Shown: piece after piece, positions 1 through 13,800 of the stretch
Numbering within the stretch: the first letter of the stretch is position 1
Layout: every line of letters begins with the position of its first letter
NCBI RefSeq assembly: GCF_001522545.3
Contig: NC_031770.1
Span: forward strand, 6,661,321-6,725,320
Direction: 5' to 3'
Length of the DNA: 64,000 nucleotides
Source of the DNA: Parus major
Taxonomy: Eukaryota > Chordata > Aves > Passeriformes > Paridae
Position numbers and translations under genes: made by a program
The notes under the pieces: generated by a model
Database searches by the model: none
Told to the model about the DNA's origin: nothing
What the model saw: only the letters and a program-made list of their open reading frames with translations

Positions 1-932
1 ATACATGATTGGAAAATTATTCAGTTCTTGGGAAGCCTGATTTTATTAGGTCTGATAGGCCTTCATCCGATGGAACTTTGTGAACCTTTTAACTTCTCTC
101 CATATTTCCTTAAAACTAGATTTTTATGCAAGTTATTTCTATCCTATTCTTTCACACCACCCTTCCACTGACTGCTTTAAAACAAGCCAAGCTTTTCTAG
201 CACATGTGGCTTTCCACAGCTCAGCTATGCTCCCTGGAATAGTAATTGCTTTGCCAGATCAGTTTTTTTGGAAAGGCTTCCAAACAGTGATCTAATAAAC
301 CTGATATGTTAAAATACTTCAGTATTCAACAAGTGTTTGGCGAGACGAAGGATGTTCTTGGACTCAATATCCAAGTAAGAACACGTAGTGTCTTACTGTG
401 CTTGCAGTGCTGTAACTGATTTTATACTTTGGTGCCTGTAGAGTTGTTCAGGTTCTTTTTCCTCCAGCCTTTGTTTTTTCCCCAGTCTGCAATCTTAATT
501 CCTGAGGTACGAGCCTGTGCACTGGGCAGGTCAGCGTTCAGAAGTGGCTTTCTCCAGCTGTGTGCTCTCCGTGCTTGTTTGCCTGGGGAGAATTTGTACC
601 GAGACATTTCCTTTAACTGGATGCCGAGCTGATTGACTCTGTCATCACCTGCTGGATTTCTTCAGACCTGGGAGATTTGGGGAGGCCAGTGGGAAGGTGG
701 AACTGCCTAAGTTCAATTGTTTCTCCTCCCTCCCAGAAAAGGAAGGACTGTTTCCAAAGAAAGTGATAGATAGAAAGGAGGTAAAAATCTTAAGACATTA
801 AGTGGTTTTGTTGAGAGAGAATTTTTCTAGGAACAGATGGAAGCCTAAGGAAAACCTAGGGTCTTGTCAACAACGTTTTTTATGTCTTTCTTCTCCTGGA
901 TTTTTGTGTGTGTTGACATCCACATTATTTTT

Positions 933-1006
933 ACATACATACATACATACATATGCACATACATACATATATATGTATCTATATATGTGCATATGTATGT
1001 ATGTAT
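933..1006. repeat. Palindromic (ACAT)n/(ATGT)n microsatellite
   Basis: A run of ACAT units passes through a TATA-rich centre into a run of ATGT units, so the locus is its own inverted repeat. The arms 939-961 and 984-1006 are perfectly complementary over 23 bases, including an interrupted unit (ATGCACAT against ATGTGCAT) present in both arms. About 22 bases lie between them. The matched interruption suggests that the arms were copied from each other, not built by independent slippage. Confidence 0.9.
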
Positions 1007-1384
1007 TTATAATACCTATTAAAAACAGGGAATTAAGTTTCCTGTCCCTGCAGTATTTACTGAGGAGCTGGCCCATTGCCTTGGAAAGCCCCAAATTTTC
1101 CTGTCTCTGCCCATATCTCCTTTTTTTTTCCCCATTGAAAGGATTTTTTGTCCTTTCTAACACTTTTCCCCATTTTGTAGCAAAGCGAGGTCAGCGATGG
1201 TAATCCCAATCAACAGGGCCTGAGGCTGTTTCTCTCACAAGTCTGCTTTTGTTCTGTCAAGGGTCCTTGCTTTGGTGGGAAATTCTTGAATCCTGTAGTT
1301 TTGCTGCCTCCAATGTCTCTGAGAAGGTTTTAAAACCCTTTTAAAAATTGCTGTAGCTCCAGGTGGCTCTGATTAGTGACCATA

Positions 1385-1605
1385 GATAGCACTGCTGTTT
1401 TCCCTCGGTGCCAACATGTAACAGTGAAAGACCATCCCAGCCCTGAAGAGCTCATGGTGTAAGGAAAGGACAAGAGACAGCAAGCAGGCAGAGCAAGCAG
1501 GCCTGGAAAGCCCAGTATGATGAAGTGGTAATCATGAATTTTGGGTTAGTTGGTAGCAGCTGCTGTCAAGGAATCCCTTCTGCCAGCAGCTGGAAGTGCT
1601 GGCTA
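1385..1605. repeat. Probable ancient amniote interspersed repeat
   Basis: The stretch includes CAGCCCTGAAGAGCTCATGG followed by GGACAAGAGACAGCA, and before it a GATAGCACTGCTGTT segment. Together these resemble, in order, a diverged interspersed repeat I recall from reptile and other amniote genomes, with a CCCTGCCC-AAAGAGCTTACA block followed by GACAAGAGACA. The segment GGTAGCAGCTGCTGTCAAGG downstream may belong to the same copy. I cannot name the family or set exact ends without a repeat library. Confidence 0.45.
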
Positions 1606-3739
1606 GGTGGAGCAGGCCACTCTAGGCCTTTATTTGTGTTCAGTCCTGAACCCAAGAAATAAATATCAGTGGTAGTGAGACCACGTGAATTTCTCACCTA
1701 AGAGTTATTAGTATGAGAAAAGATGTAAAATGTTCTTTTCAGGTTTACCAAGTCCAGCAGAGGGGACTAGAGTGAGGAGAAATGTGCCACACGAGGGTGG
1801 GAAATGTCAGAAATAACTCACCATGTGGTTAGGGGAGGGATCTATGCTTACCGTGGGTTTTGCTACATGTTGTACATCATGTCCATCCTGAGTTGTAAGC
1901 TTTTCTCAGGAAGTGCACCAATTCTGTTTGCCTAACTCAGTACAGGCATTTACTGTACACAGATTTTCGAAGCAAGGTAAAATAATGGTGTTCTAATAAA
2001 GCATTTGATGACTTTAATTTCACATATCTAGGTACAGTTTTTAATTGTGTAAGGACGAAAAGAGAACTGAATGCTTTCAGCTGGCATGCCATGTCCTTGA
2101 TTTAAAATATTTGAGTGAATCTATAACATATAACCCTTCTTTTTTCCTAGTCTTCTGAGATTATGCAGTGTACTAAATTTTCAGAATTAGATGTTTAAGC
2201 TATGAGAACATGATAGCAGACTGCCTGCTTTTCTCCTTGTTGTCCAAAACTTTTGGAGTTTGAAAACACTGTTGACTTAGATTGGTTAAAGATGTTCTCT
2301 TCCGTTCTCCTGTATTTATCAGTGATAATATTCTGCTTGTGTAATATGTACCCTACTCATAACATCATAACAAGATCAAGTGGGTAATCGAGGTTCAAGA
2401 TGCCTTACTTTTTTCCCAGAAAAATACACAAGAGGGTGAAATAGAAGCCCAGACAAATAATTAATTATTGACTTTAAAAATAGAAAGGAAGAATCAAGCT
2501 ACATAAAAAGAATGAAGTCCTGCCTTCAGAGACTGCCATTTAGCCACACATAAAGGAGTAGTGACCTGTGTTTCTTGTGAATGAAAGATGATGGCAATTA
2601 ATGTTTTTCTACAAAGCTTCCCTTCTAAAACATTTTCTGCTGAATTACAGAAAAAGGTGTAAGTTGAATATTACAGAACAAAAACCAAAGTTGATTTAAA
2701 TTAACAACAAGTAGTCATGATAAATTAGCACTCACTATCATGATAAAAGTCTAATAAGGGAAAATATAAAAAAAAAACACATTTCCCTTCTCACCCTCAG
2801 CTCCTGAAGAAATTAAATAACATTGACAGTTCAGACACTTGCTAGAGAAAGCAACCTGGGTGATTAATCTGTTTAGTTCTCTGAATGGCATTTACACAGC
2901 TGATTGTGTAGTGATGATGCTTCTTTAATAGGCTTGAATATTAATGGAATATTTGGTTAAAGCTGGAACTTGTTTGTTTAAGAATATCACCAGAGAAAGA
3001 AGAATGCTTCATCAACTTCAGAGTTTCATCACAGGTTTTATGACATATCATGGAACTTTAGTGCTTTTATGACTTGTAAAAAACTTGCTTGGATGTTTGA
3101 CATTCTGTGCTTCAAGGAATCCTGATTGGCAGTTGATTAGCCTTTTGCTCAAGTCATTATCTTCTTTAGTGAAATTAGTTGGCTAGAAAATTGCATTGTA
3201 ATTCATCAAGGGGAAAGGAGCATTTCAAAAGCTCTTGAGAGTATGATCCTTTTTATTTAGTATACAATATGAATTATTTTCCTTGCAAGCTCTTCTAAAA
3301 TGTCCTATTCATTGTATTATAGCAGCTTGTGTTAAGTTATTATCTTGGTCTTCATTTCAGTCTTTTCACTGAAACTGGGTGATACCAGTGTTTAAATTAG
3401 CTCATGAGTAATACTGAAGGATGTGTGTACAAGAGTTTGGCTTTGAATCAGAAACTGAAACAGGTCTCTAGAAACTAACCCAAATGCATGGAAAACTCCT
3501 CTCATTATATTTAGCACAATGGTGGTAGTCAGATCTTACTCATTCAAAAGGAAAGTTTTTTTTGTAAAAAGCATGCTAATAAATAATGCAGAAATGTTAT
3601 GGTAAGGTTTAGAAAATGTATTCACAGAAAGAGCGTTAGTTTTGCAAAATCTGTAGTGCACTGGAAGAAGCTAAGACAATAGTTTTGATGAATGTTCCTC
3701 ATTACCTAAGTGGAAAGTAGGGTGCCTGAAGCACAGAGC

Positions 3740-4030
3740 TAATGAGGGGGAGCGTGGTGGAGGTCATCTGCTGGAAGCACTGGGGAAGATTTGCCCTGCC
3801 CTGGCTTCAGGGAGCTAACTTGTCACCTCCTGACACCTTCCTCCTCTCCCAGGGGACCTCAGGAGCTCATGGTCAGAACATGACATGAAACAGCAAGGAG
3901 AAGACAGGAATTCCTCTGAGGGCGTGGGTTCCTACCCAGTGCCCTCCAGCCTCCTCAAATGACACATGCAGAGACTGCCCAGCTCTGGTGTCTGGGGCCT
4001 GTCATGCCCTGCCTGAGGGGCTGGACTGCA
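3740..4030. other. GC-richer patch, unidentified
   Basis: About 290 bp of higher G+C in AT-rich intron. No repeat family, splice-flanked exon or protein similarity is recognised. Confidence 0.35.
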
Positions 4031-4905
4031 GCTTTCTTCTCACCAATATTTCTCATTGCTGTGCACCATATTTCAGTTGGATTCCCTTCTTGCACTTGGC
4101 TTGTGGAATAGAACTGGTTTTCTGTGGCGTTGTTTCGTGCAGTGTAGATAATTCTCTTTTTCTTTTTGTCTTAGTAGTTTTTCAATCCCCAGCCATGGCT
4201 CAAGGTCACCTTAGGCATAAAGAGATGCTTTTTGACACACTGAGTGTCACCAGCTTCATTAACTTCAGTTTTTTATACAATTAACAAGGTTTTTGGATGG
4301 TGTTTTACTGCAAGCATACTTGGTTTTAGATGTTTTAAAGCAGCATCTTGATATTAGAATTTCTAGTTGAATTAAATATATATTTAAGTGAAATACAGCC
4401 ACATGTGTACCTTATAAAATTAGCTACTATGCAGTGTTTATCCAGTGGAATTTAATTCCTAGCTTGCTGATAATCTCCTCCTACACAGAAAAACAGAAAA
4501 CATTTTTATCATTACATTTAGCATTCCTCCTGTGAGAGTCTGTAAGAAAACACATGTCAGATGAAATAAGAACATTCTTTGTATGTGTTTTAATAGCAAT
4601 TAACTCACTGGCCATCCTCTAAGTCCTTAATTAAAATGATGGGTTTGTATGTAGCTTTGTTCCAGTATTGACAGACTTGTCTGCCCAAGACCATTTAATG
4701 AATCACCATTGAAAATAATGGGCATCTCCCATAAACTAAAGCATCACCAAACTTCTCTGTCTGTCTTCTCTGTAGTGGAACAGGCTTATTCGTCATGCCA
4801 TTCCATTTTCACTGCACCATCATTATTGTCACTGTATGCTACTGTTGCCTCTTATCTGATAGATGAGTAGCAAAAATAATTTGGGCAAAACCAAGTCTGT
4901 TAAAG

Positions 4906-4921
4906 AAAAAAAAAAAAAAAA
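4906..4921. repeat. A16 homopolymer
   Basis: Sixteen consecutive adenines. No retrocopy or LINE body can be recognised upstream and no flanking target duplication was seen, so it is recorded only as a simple repeat. Confidence 0.9.
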
Positions 4922-5550
4922 GAGTTGCAGAAAGTTGCCTTCCTACTTTGAAATTCAGTTTTGCACATTTTGTGTTGTATGTTTTATATCTCTCCTGCTT
5001 TAATTATTGTTGTTATAATAGAACAGGTAGGTTTTTTTTTTCTAATGTAAAATCTTAAATTCTTGGATTAATAAAACATACCTATATTACACTCTGTACA
5101 AAATATTTGTTAGAAGAGGTGATTAAAATTAATTAATGCTTCTGGTAAAGGTGTAATTGTACCCTAAAGGTATTGAGCACTGGACTGGAAGATGTTTTTA
5201 AGAGTTTTCAACAAAGTAAACAAAACAAATTTCTTTAAAAGCAAGACTGCTTTGAGAGTTGACTCATTTCATTGCAGCTTGCCTCTCATGCTTATTGATC
5301 CCTTCTTGCCTTCCCAAGAGGAACTCCAGGTGTCTCCAGGAAGCATTATCAGCTCCAAGCCGTTCCTCTTGACCACACGATAAATTATTACTCCTCATGC
5401 ATAAAATATAGGATGGAGGGATTGGTCATGTGTGCTCCTCCCATCCCCAGATGTTACATTTTGATATGCTTGCCCAGAATAATGTCACAGCCTTTCATTA
5501 TTTACAGAAGTCAGAGCAGCAGCCGGTGTAATGATGATGGTGTTTGGCGT

Positions 5551-5635
5551 ATCTATAGTTCTTCTATCTGAGGAATGTAAAGTACTTCACAAACATGAGT
5601 TAAACAAGTGTTATCTTTCCATCATTACTATTAAG
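5551..5635. repeat. Probable ancient SINE/LINE 3'-end fragment
   Basis: The sequence ATCTGAGGAATGTAAAGTAC followed by TTCACAAACATGAGTTAA resembles the common amniote repeat block with 'ATCTGAGGATCTCAAAG' then 'CACTTTACAAACATTAA', found in MIR/L3-like elements. The match is by memory only. Divergence is high, as expected for an old fixed copy, and the ends are approximate. Confidence 0.45.
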
Positions 5636-5839
5636 TGGCCCTACTGGAATAATCAGCCTGCTATTAACTGAAGTTTCTGCAGTCATATTTAGCATGGTGA
5701 AATAATTGACATACTTACTGTGTGCTCTTATTTCCTTACTTCCCCTGTTCATTTACTTTGTACCTTACTCCTCTAGGACTAGTTCTGGAGGAAGGAACTT
5801 AATTATTAAAAAAATGTTTGTTCTCTAACTGTGAAACTG

Positions 5840-5855
5840 AAAAAAAAAAAAAAAA
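5840..5855. repeat. A16 homopolymer
   Basis: Sixteen consecutive adenines, with no recognisable retroelement body on either side. Confidence 0.9.
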
Positions 5856-8800
5856 TTCGTAGGAAGGTTGTTTTATAAATTGTTTAAGAAATTGTAAGAG
5901 GTCAGTCTCCAAAGTCAGGCTCTCTAAGGCCCTGTCTCAATGTGTGTTGCAGAGTAGCTGGAGAATATGCTGCTTTCTTGAATGTTTGTAGGGTTGCCAG
6001 AACACCTTTTAGACAGAGGGAGAAATAGAATCTTAAAACATTGTTTGGCAGTAGTGATGGGCTACCCTGTATGGTTATAAAGCTTCTTGGCAATATTGTA
6101 TAACTCTTCTGTCTAGGAAAAATATAAAAGTTGCAGACAGCTTTTATCTAACCTGACAGGGTGCAGTAAAATGTGGTACTCACAGCTCAGGAGGTGCTAT
6201 CTCTCCAAATGCTGCCAAAATATATTGGTGTGCCACAATACAGGGCTGCTTTATTAAACTCCCTAAACGAGAAAGTGGGATGGGATTTACACATTTCCTG
6301 TCTCACTAGCCAGAAGTACCTCTGTTCCCTTTCTCAGGGAAAATCATATACTTGTAGGATATTCACTTCACGATTTGAGACCTCATATCACTCATTTGCT
6401 TGAAAAGTGTGATGGAGGAAAACCAACAGAAAAGGCTTTGCTCTGTGGCTTTGCTGGTTTTTGCTGATGGGCATTTTGTAAACTCTGGTGTTGCTAAGTT
6501 AAGACGTCATCCAAAGGGCGAGGGATATCTTACAGCTACAAGGATTTGTGCTTTTCTCTGAGTAGAAAAGCAATGCCGATCCTTTCACAGCATATTTTCA
6601 ATTCCTTTCCCTGGCAGGTGTCAGAGTAACACCATTTGGAAAGACAGGGCAACGTGGGCCATCTTCTAGATTGTAACTTTGAGTCACTCAATACATGTCC
6701 TGGAAGAATTTCCAAAAGCTGTCCTTCCAATTTCTGCCGTGTTTCTGAATCTTCTGAGCTAGATGAAGTATTTGAACGCAAATAACTATGTTACGTTCCC
6801 ATTCTTTAATGTGATCATTGTGCTTGACAAGGGATACATATTATATAGCAAAAAGAAAAAACGTACAAGTCCAGATTTATGCTTAAAATGTGTAGTATTT
6901 TTTCTTCTGGTAAGATTGACTAGAAGCATTACAGAAGGTATGAAGCATAAGGAAAAGAAATCAATTTCATGTTTTCTATTCTTACACACATTAAATTCCT
7001 TTTACAATGATTTTTAAGCTGTACTGTGTTAGGTCAGGTCTGTTACTTGCCTCTTCTGGGGAATGTCTGCATGTGTTCCTGAGTGTAATAACATCTCTTC
7101 TATTTTTTTTTGGTAGCTTTTCTTTTCAGTAGTATAGAAGAATTACATGTATGCTCTTGGGAACTGCTGTTAATGGTTTTGATTCAGTAAAGCACTTTTC
7201 GTATGAATAGATAACATTTATCATTTGCTTAATAACTGTCAATTTAGGTGCTAATGTTGAATAACCAAAAGTGAGATAGAGAAAACACATTTTGTTATTT
7301 AACAATGCCATTTGACTGTTTGTAGTGTTTTAAGAAGGGCTATATAATTATACATTTGAGAGAGGCATTGGCAGCACAGGTATTTAGGAAGAATTTGTTT
7401 GCTTGTTGAAAAAAGGATATGTTTGACAAAAGCTTAATTGTTGTTTTCCCATACCCATGCTGAAGAAGAGGAGCACTGCAGTTGGTGTGGTGCTTTGTGC
7501 ATTCATCCAAGCGTCTCTGCATCCAGTGGAGACTGCTCCCAGAATCCTCATTTATGAAGAGACCTTTCAGAGATCCACATTTACCTTCTGTGGTGCCTCA
7601 TGTGTATTGTATCCAATTTTGTTTTTTTTTAGAAAAAATTATGTCTTGTTTTGTACAGTGTAAATCCATTTCTGCTTTACTTTGTAGCAGTTTTTGTTTT
7701 GATGTGTAGTGAAGCGGTGTCTGGCCTAGTGTAAGTAAATGGAGCGCGAGAATTGGGGAAAAAGTACAACAATCACACCTACTGCAGCAGGAATGGGAGC
7801 AGAGCCATGAATACCTAATTGACTGTAGTGATGGCTATGCCCATGCACACATTATTTCTGTGTGTGTTCTAGCAAGGCTTGGGTTTTAACTCTTTCACAA
7901 AGCTCAAGACCAGCATATGTTTAGAAAGTACATCAAAGAGACCAATGGCAGCAAAGGGGGAAGCTTTCCTCTCAGTTAAGGAATCTTGTGTATTGTGAGA
8001 AATTGCTCTCCTCACTATCCACTGCATCATGGGAATGATTTATTTTGTCCTTGAGATTAATTTAGGAATTCATCCATGGAAATGAGAATAGTGACACTGG
8101 CTACTGGGTCTTCTGGCTCATCCTAGCATTGATACACTACAAAAAGCTTTACATACTAATCTCTCTGCACTTCTCCCTTCCCCCTGCTGCAGTCCCTGTG
8201 ATTTTTGATGTTTGAAGTCATTGAACCCTGGGTTATATGGATATATAATGTTACTATTAAAGCACTTCTGCATCATTTTAAATTTAAGCATAGCCTGAAG
8301 CCAATAAGTAGAAAGAGGTTTAAGAGGAAGGAAGGGGCTCTTTTGGAGCTGTTCTGCAATGATTTTTTGATTGCTCACAGAGTTCTGGAGGCAGATGTGG
8401 CCAAGGTCTTATAGATGAAGAGGCTGGTTGGACTCCTGAATCACAAAGACCTTTTATGATAAACACATGGTGAGAAATTTTGGACTAAATCCATTGTGGA
8501 ATTACCAAGGGACGTTGTCTTTTTGGGAAATTCTGTTTAAATGTGTCTCTGTGTTTGACAGGGACAAAGTATACCTCCTCATTTGCTGGAATTAAAACTT
8601 AATTAGGCCAGGTTTCTCTGAGAAGCCCTAACAACTGTGTTCTCCCTTAAAACCTGCAGGTTAATGAATAATAGAAGAGAAAGATTGAGCATGGCTATCT
8701 AAACTTCTTTTCTTGTCACTTTTTATTCTGTACTTTTCTGGAGTATCTATTTAAAATATGTAGAGTACATCAGTATTTTCACAGTGATTAACTCTGGCTC

Positions 8801-10818
8801 TCAAAAAGTGCCACTGCTGTCTCATAGAGCTATTTTGTTGCTTTCAAGTTGGTAGACTTGCAACACTAACTCATATTTAGTAGGGAATCTGCTGAATGGG
8901 AGAAAACGTTCAGATGGAATGATGACTGGATATTCCACCAATAAATGCCAGAGGTGGAAGTTCAAGCCCTGATGTTCACTGAGTCATCCTGTCAGTCAGA
9001 TCCATGATCTATCCTGTATTTCCTAAGTGTCCTGACCACAGGTGCACAGACTTCTCTTATTAATTCACAGATAGGAAGATTGCTGTAGTGCGACCTGGGA
9101 CTCCTTGAAGTCCAAGACAATTTTGTCAGGGATTTCTTGTCCAACTGGAAAGGAAATATGTGATAGTATCAATTTGTGCTTTGGTTGTGTCCCGTCCTAT
9201 ATAAGCAGACTGCAGATTTGGAAACACTCCTTCTCTGGTTTCCTTGTGCTGTCTCTTACCTACTATTAATTCCCAAGACACTATTTAATCTAAGGGTTAT
9301 TTGCAGATGTGTTTGATAGAGAGAGCTGCAAGTTTCTAAACAAGTAAATTTCTAAAACATTTCTAAAAACTGACATCCAGAGAGAAGCTAAAGCCTCTGT
9401 TAAGCTGAGGAAATCCAGGGAGACTCTACCATTATATATTTTATTGGAATCATATGGCTGGTGTAGTTCAGATTAGCTACAGCACATGTGACTTTTACCT
9501 GGCCAGCAGCTCAGTAAAGTCCAGGCTGGAGGTGTGGAAAGAGTGAAGTGAGTGAAGGGGAGACAGGAGATCTGGAGCTTTCTGGAGCTACAGGGAGGGT
9601 CTGAACAGTATTGGAAATACTACCCATCGTTTTACCCTCAGTTTCCCTCACTGTGTTTTCCTTTTTGTTGTCCATCTCCTTTACAAAGTACATAAAATTC
9701 TCTGATAAAAGAGCTGTTCAAAACAAGTATTCTTGTGATATCTTTATCTGTGCTGACATGCACATAAGGCATTAATTGAGAAGGAATGATATACTGGTAC
9801 TCAATTAAAAATCCTATTTATTTTTAAAAAATCATGAAAGAAGTTTATGTAGTTCAGCAGAGAAAACTGTCTTTCAGAGAGCCAAGAACATCACTCTTTA
9901 CAGCATTATGTTATCCAGCTGAATTTTGTATAAAAATATTTAAAAAACTGTTTTAAAAAATCCTTTGTTGGGATGTTTATGTAAGGGATTTCAATGTGCA
10001 AATAGGTTTGTTCAGGCAAAGCAATACTTAAACTCCAGGCCTTTGCATGTCAGTGTGAACTAATTAAAATCATATTGTGCAATAGGTCAAGAGATCAGGA
10101 AGTTGGCCTTCTAATTAGAAGAGATAGTTATAAATAAAACCTTGTTGAAAAGGAAGAGCAAAATTAAGAAGAAGATCTGGATTTGAGAAAAACAAACCAG
10201 AACCCTGGGTCTCTGCTGAAGGCTGTGTTAAAAGTCACCCCTTTCTCCTTTGTCTCTCACCCTGTTAGAGAGAGACTTGAGGCTTCAGACTGTCCCTCAT
10301 TAAGGCTCTTGGGGCTCATCCCTGTGCCGGTAGCGCCTGCCCATGTTGTGCATACCTCAGTCCTCAGATAACAAATAATAGCCTGGCCTCCCCAAACAGA
10401 GTCAGACTGGAGAATTCAGATCTGGTTTGTATTTGCTGTCAGCTTAGACCTTTCATCCTCCTTAATACTTTAGCTACACCTATTTTTTTGTGGTTCTTGC
10501 TATCACCACAAATGGGCACCTTGCCAAACTGGATAGGTGTCGTCTTGGGACTGCTTTTGCTTGAGCCTTTTGTGCCAGTTATTGTTTAGCCTTCATTCTT
10601 CAATCTTAATAATTGAAAAGCATTTATTTTCAATAACATGTAGGTGTTGGGTGTTGTTTTACCCTGGAGCATAAACATAATTAGTAAAAATAATAACAAC
10701 AATAAACAGATTTTTAGATGATGGAACATCTAAAAGATCTTCAACTTTTTCTGTAGTTTTTCATCACTTCAGAAGGATGGAAGGCCCATCTAGGTCAACC
10801 ATGCATTTGTTTTGTAAA

Positions 10819-10893
10819 GGGGACCTGAGCAGGAGGTGGGACTGCATACCCTTAAGTCTCCAATCCAGCCTAATTTGTATCCTGATTCTATGA
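10819..10893 (+). mobile_element. CR1 LINE 3'-end fragment, diverged
   Basis: The segment reads GGACCTGAGCAGGAGGTGGG, then a diverged block, then CCAGCCTAATTTG and finally GATTCTATGA. In CR1 tails the order is CCTGAGCAGGAGGTTGGACT, a 'gacct...aggtccctt' block, CCAGCCTAAAT and a terminal GATTCTATGA octamer-type repeat. The order and the terminus agree. The middle is heavily substituted, so this is an old copy. Upstream sequence to about 10765 may belong to it. It is inserted in the sense direction relative to MACROD2. Confidence 0.75.
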
Positions 10894-13800
10894 ACTAATG
10901 TATGTTGAAAGTAAAAGGCATTAATAATATTAAAGCTTGTAAATCTAAGATATCCATTTACCAGAGTGAATCCTTGCATAGGACCATGACCAGCTTGTCT
11001 TTACAGTGTGATGCTGGTAATACTGGAATATGAGGAATATTTATGGTGTGGGACTGTAAGTGAAGCACTGGTCTTCTGGAGACTGTCCTGTAAAACGTTT
11101 CCTTAGCATATTCACACATGTTGATTTTAGTTCGACCTTAGATGCATATTTCACAAGGACTTTGCTGTGTAAAATGTTGTGTGTAATATTGTGAAGGTGG
11201 GGAAGGATTCCTTTTCCCCATCTTGCCATCAGAAGTAACCATAGGATTAGGTTATTTGTGTAAGTCTTCTTGGTGCTCTGGAAGAGTCTGTCTGTCCTGC
11301 CCTTAGTCTCGTTGGTTCCTGATGCTTCATCCTTAACACCACCACTGCAAGCAGAACGTATTAGTCATTGTAAGACAGGGCTTGTTTATGCCTGTACCCT
11401 GGGGTGGCTGCTGAATGTTTTTGTTCTGCCATTGCTCAGTTGTTTGTTAGTGCCTGTTTACAACTAAAACCTTAAGGGATGAATATCCTATTGTGCTGCC
11501 TTCTGTGTGTGGCTGATACAGAGCTTGAGTTTGATGTGAGTTGCTACTTTGATCTTTTGAACTTTGATTCGTACAGGTTGTGGGGCTCAGTTCCAAACTG
11601 CTGCTTTGAAATGTAAAGATTTGTTTTATTTGAGTGAGAATGGGGCTTTTGCCCTTTATTTGCAGGTACACTAACTCAGGCATGGCTAAAAATCCTGAAA
11701 AATACAAATAAATTTCAACTCGAGCCAATACAAAGCTCATTCACCTTGCTTTTTATAGTTAGGACCTAGAATGTGCTTTTGAAGGAAATTCCCATGTCCT
11801 GTGGCTAAATACTTTGGTATTTAGTATTATCATGTACCTTGGAGCACATGAACTGGGTTTCTTTATGGTAGAAGTAGACTGGAAAATGTGTCCCTAATGC
11901 ATTCCCCTGGAAAACTGGCATTCAGCCCTAGGACCAGACAAGACCTAGCTCAAAATAAAAATAAATACAACTCCCAAACAAGCAAAAACCCTCTCCACCA
12001 TCAAAAAGCACCTGAACTGTGTATAGTATTTATACAACAGGTTCTCACCACCAGCTGTTTTACTCCACAGGTGTGCTCTTATTGGTCCTCTGTATTTGCT
12101 AATGAAGATGTACCCAAAGTGGTAAATTTTAATAGAAAAATGCAGATGAGTCTTAATATCCTCTTTGTGTAGATGGCTGCTCACAATGCCTTGCCCAATT
12201 CAGCATAGTCTCTTCTCATAATCTGACATACGACTTGGTATTTGCAGACCTTTGACTACTGTGAAAGTAAGTAGGTGAAGCTGTTTTTAAAAGTATGTTT
12301 TCCAGCCGTGGGTGGATTAATATTAAGAATTATGTTGAACTTTATTTTGCATTTGACACCAATGACAAACTATTAAGATTTTTTTTTTTTCTTTTTCTAA
12401 AAATGGGTAAAGATTCTGTGCTATAAATGTTTCCAGAAAGGAGGTCAAACTTGAAGAGTAATTTATTCCCAGGGTTCATCATGGATACAGTCTTTGGAGC
12501 TTTAGTATCTTCAGACAGTGTTACCTATCCTACTTCATCATATCGGAGTGCTCCTTTCTAATGATACCAGGTTGCAGTTTAGATATGAATTACCTATGGT
12601 TTAATGCCTGCAATGTCAACATTCCTGTGTAACAGTGAACAGCAGGAACTTTTCAGAAACAGATTAACTCTTTGTGAGTTTAATTTTCCCTGCAAGCTTT
12701 TTAAACAGGCACCATCTTTTTTGCACAGTGCTACAAATATATCGCATTCCCTCTCTTCGCTTTAATGAAAGCTGGAAAATAAAATCAGGAGGCTTAAGTA
12801 TAAAAATCAAATATCACAGGATATGTATTGTTCACTCTTTCTACTCATGATTATATGTATTTTCTTTTAAAGCTGTATTTTTATGTATTGGAAATATGCA
12901 CACTTGAACGTGTTTACTGCAGCTTTTATAGGCTAATGTTGAGCTGCTTTTTCATTTTAAAGCCATTCTCAGTGCTCTTGTATTATTTTGTTAATATTGC
13001 TCAGACTGCAGAGCACTTGAGGTGCTTTGGCCAAAGTGTTGTTCAGAATTACCTCTTTGAAGAAATCAGTTAATATTGATCCATATCCATCGAATGTTGC
13101 TATGGAATTGATGCTGTTTACTCGTTAATCACTGCAGACTGCAGCTCACAGTGTTGGCAATGTGACTTGTTTGTTACATGTGACGATCGCTTTATAAATG
13201 TCAATAAAATCAAGACAAAAACCTCTAGTACAACTGGAACTAGCAACTCAGTATTTTCCTCATTATTTTTGGCAGCAAAGTAGTCTTACAGAACCGTATG
13301 TAATAAAGCACCAGCCAACTGAGTCCCACACTGTGGCTATAATTACATATTTTTGTTTGCTAATCAGTAGAATTTTTCTGTGTACACTATTATACTTTAA
13401 TGGTTCTGTTGCAACACCAAATTTACTACAATGTTCTCTTGAAGAAAATGGCACATAATGATTTTGTATTTACTACAAGAAGATATTAAACTAAATAATA
13501 CATAATGATGCTACACAGATTAACCAGCTCTTTAGTTCTTCTGTTCCTTATCTATGCTTTAATGGTGTTTTAGGACAAACATAAAGTTATTTGGGAGGGA
13601 ATTACCAGAATTACCGAACTGGTAAATATAGCCATCTGTGTGGGATGTCTTGTTTCTTACTTGAAAACTATTAGATTGTAAATTTAAGCTGTGCTTAGTA
13701 CTTTAATTTCCCTTCCCACAACTCATGGAGCATAAGGAGGGTTTCAGCCAGCTCAGATAAGTAATAAGTTCATTAATTACAGGTTTACCTTTTTTGTAGG

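Noticed and set aside
802..1203. 133-codon frame across the ACAT/ATGT microsatellite
   Set aside because: The translation is dominated by Tyr/Ile/His/Thr dipeptides from the simple repeat. The opposite strand is also open for the same reason.
4861..4921. A16 run as the tail of a processed retrocopy
   Set aside because: No coding remnant, polyadenylation signal at the right distance or flanking duplication was found upstream.
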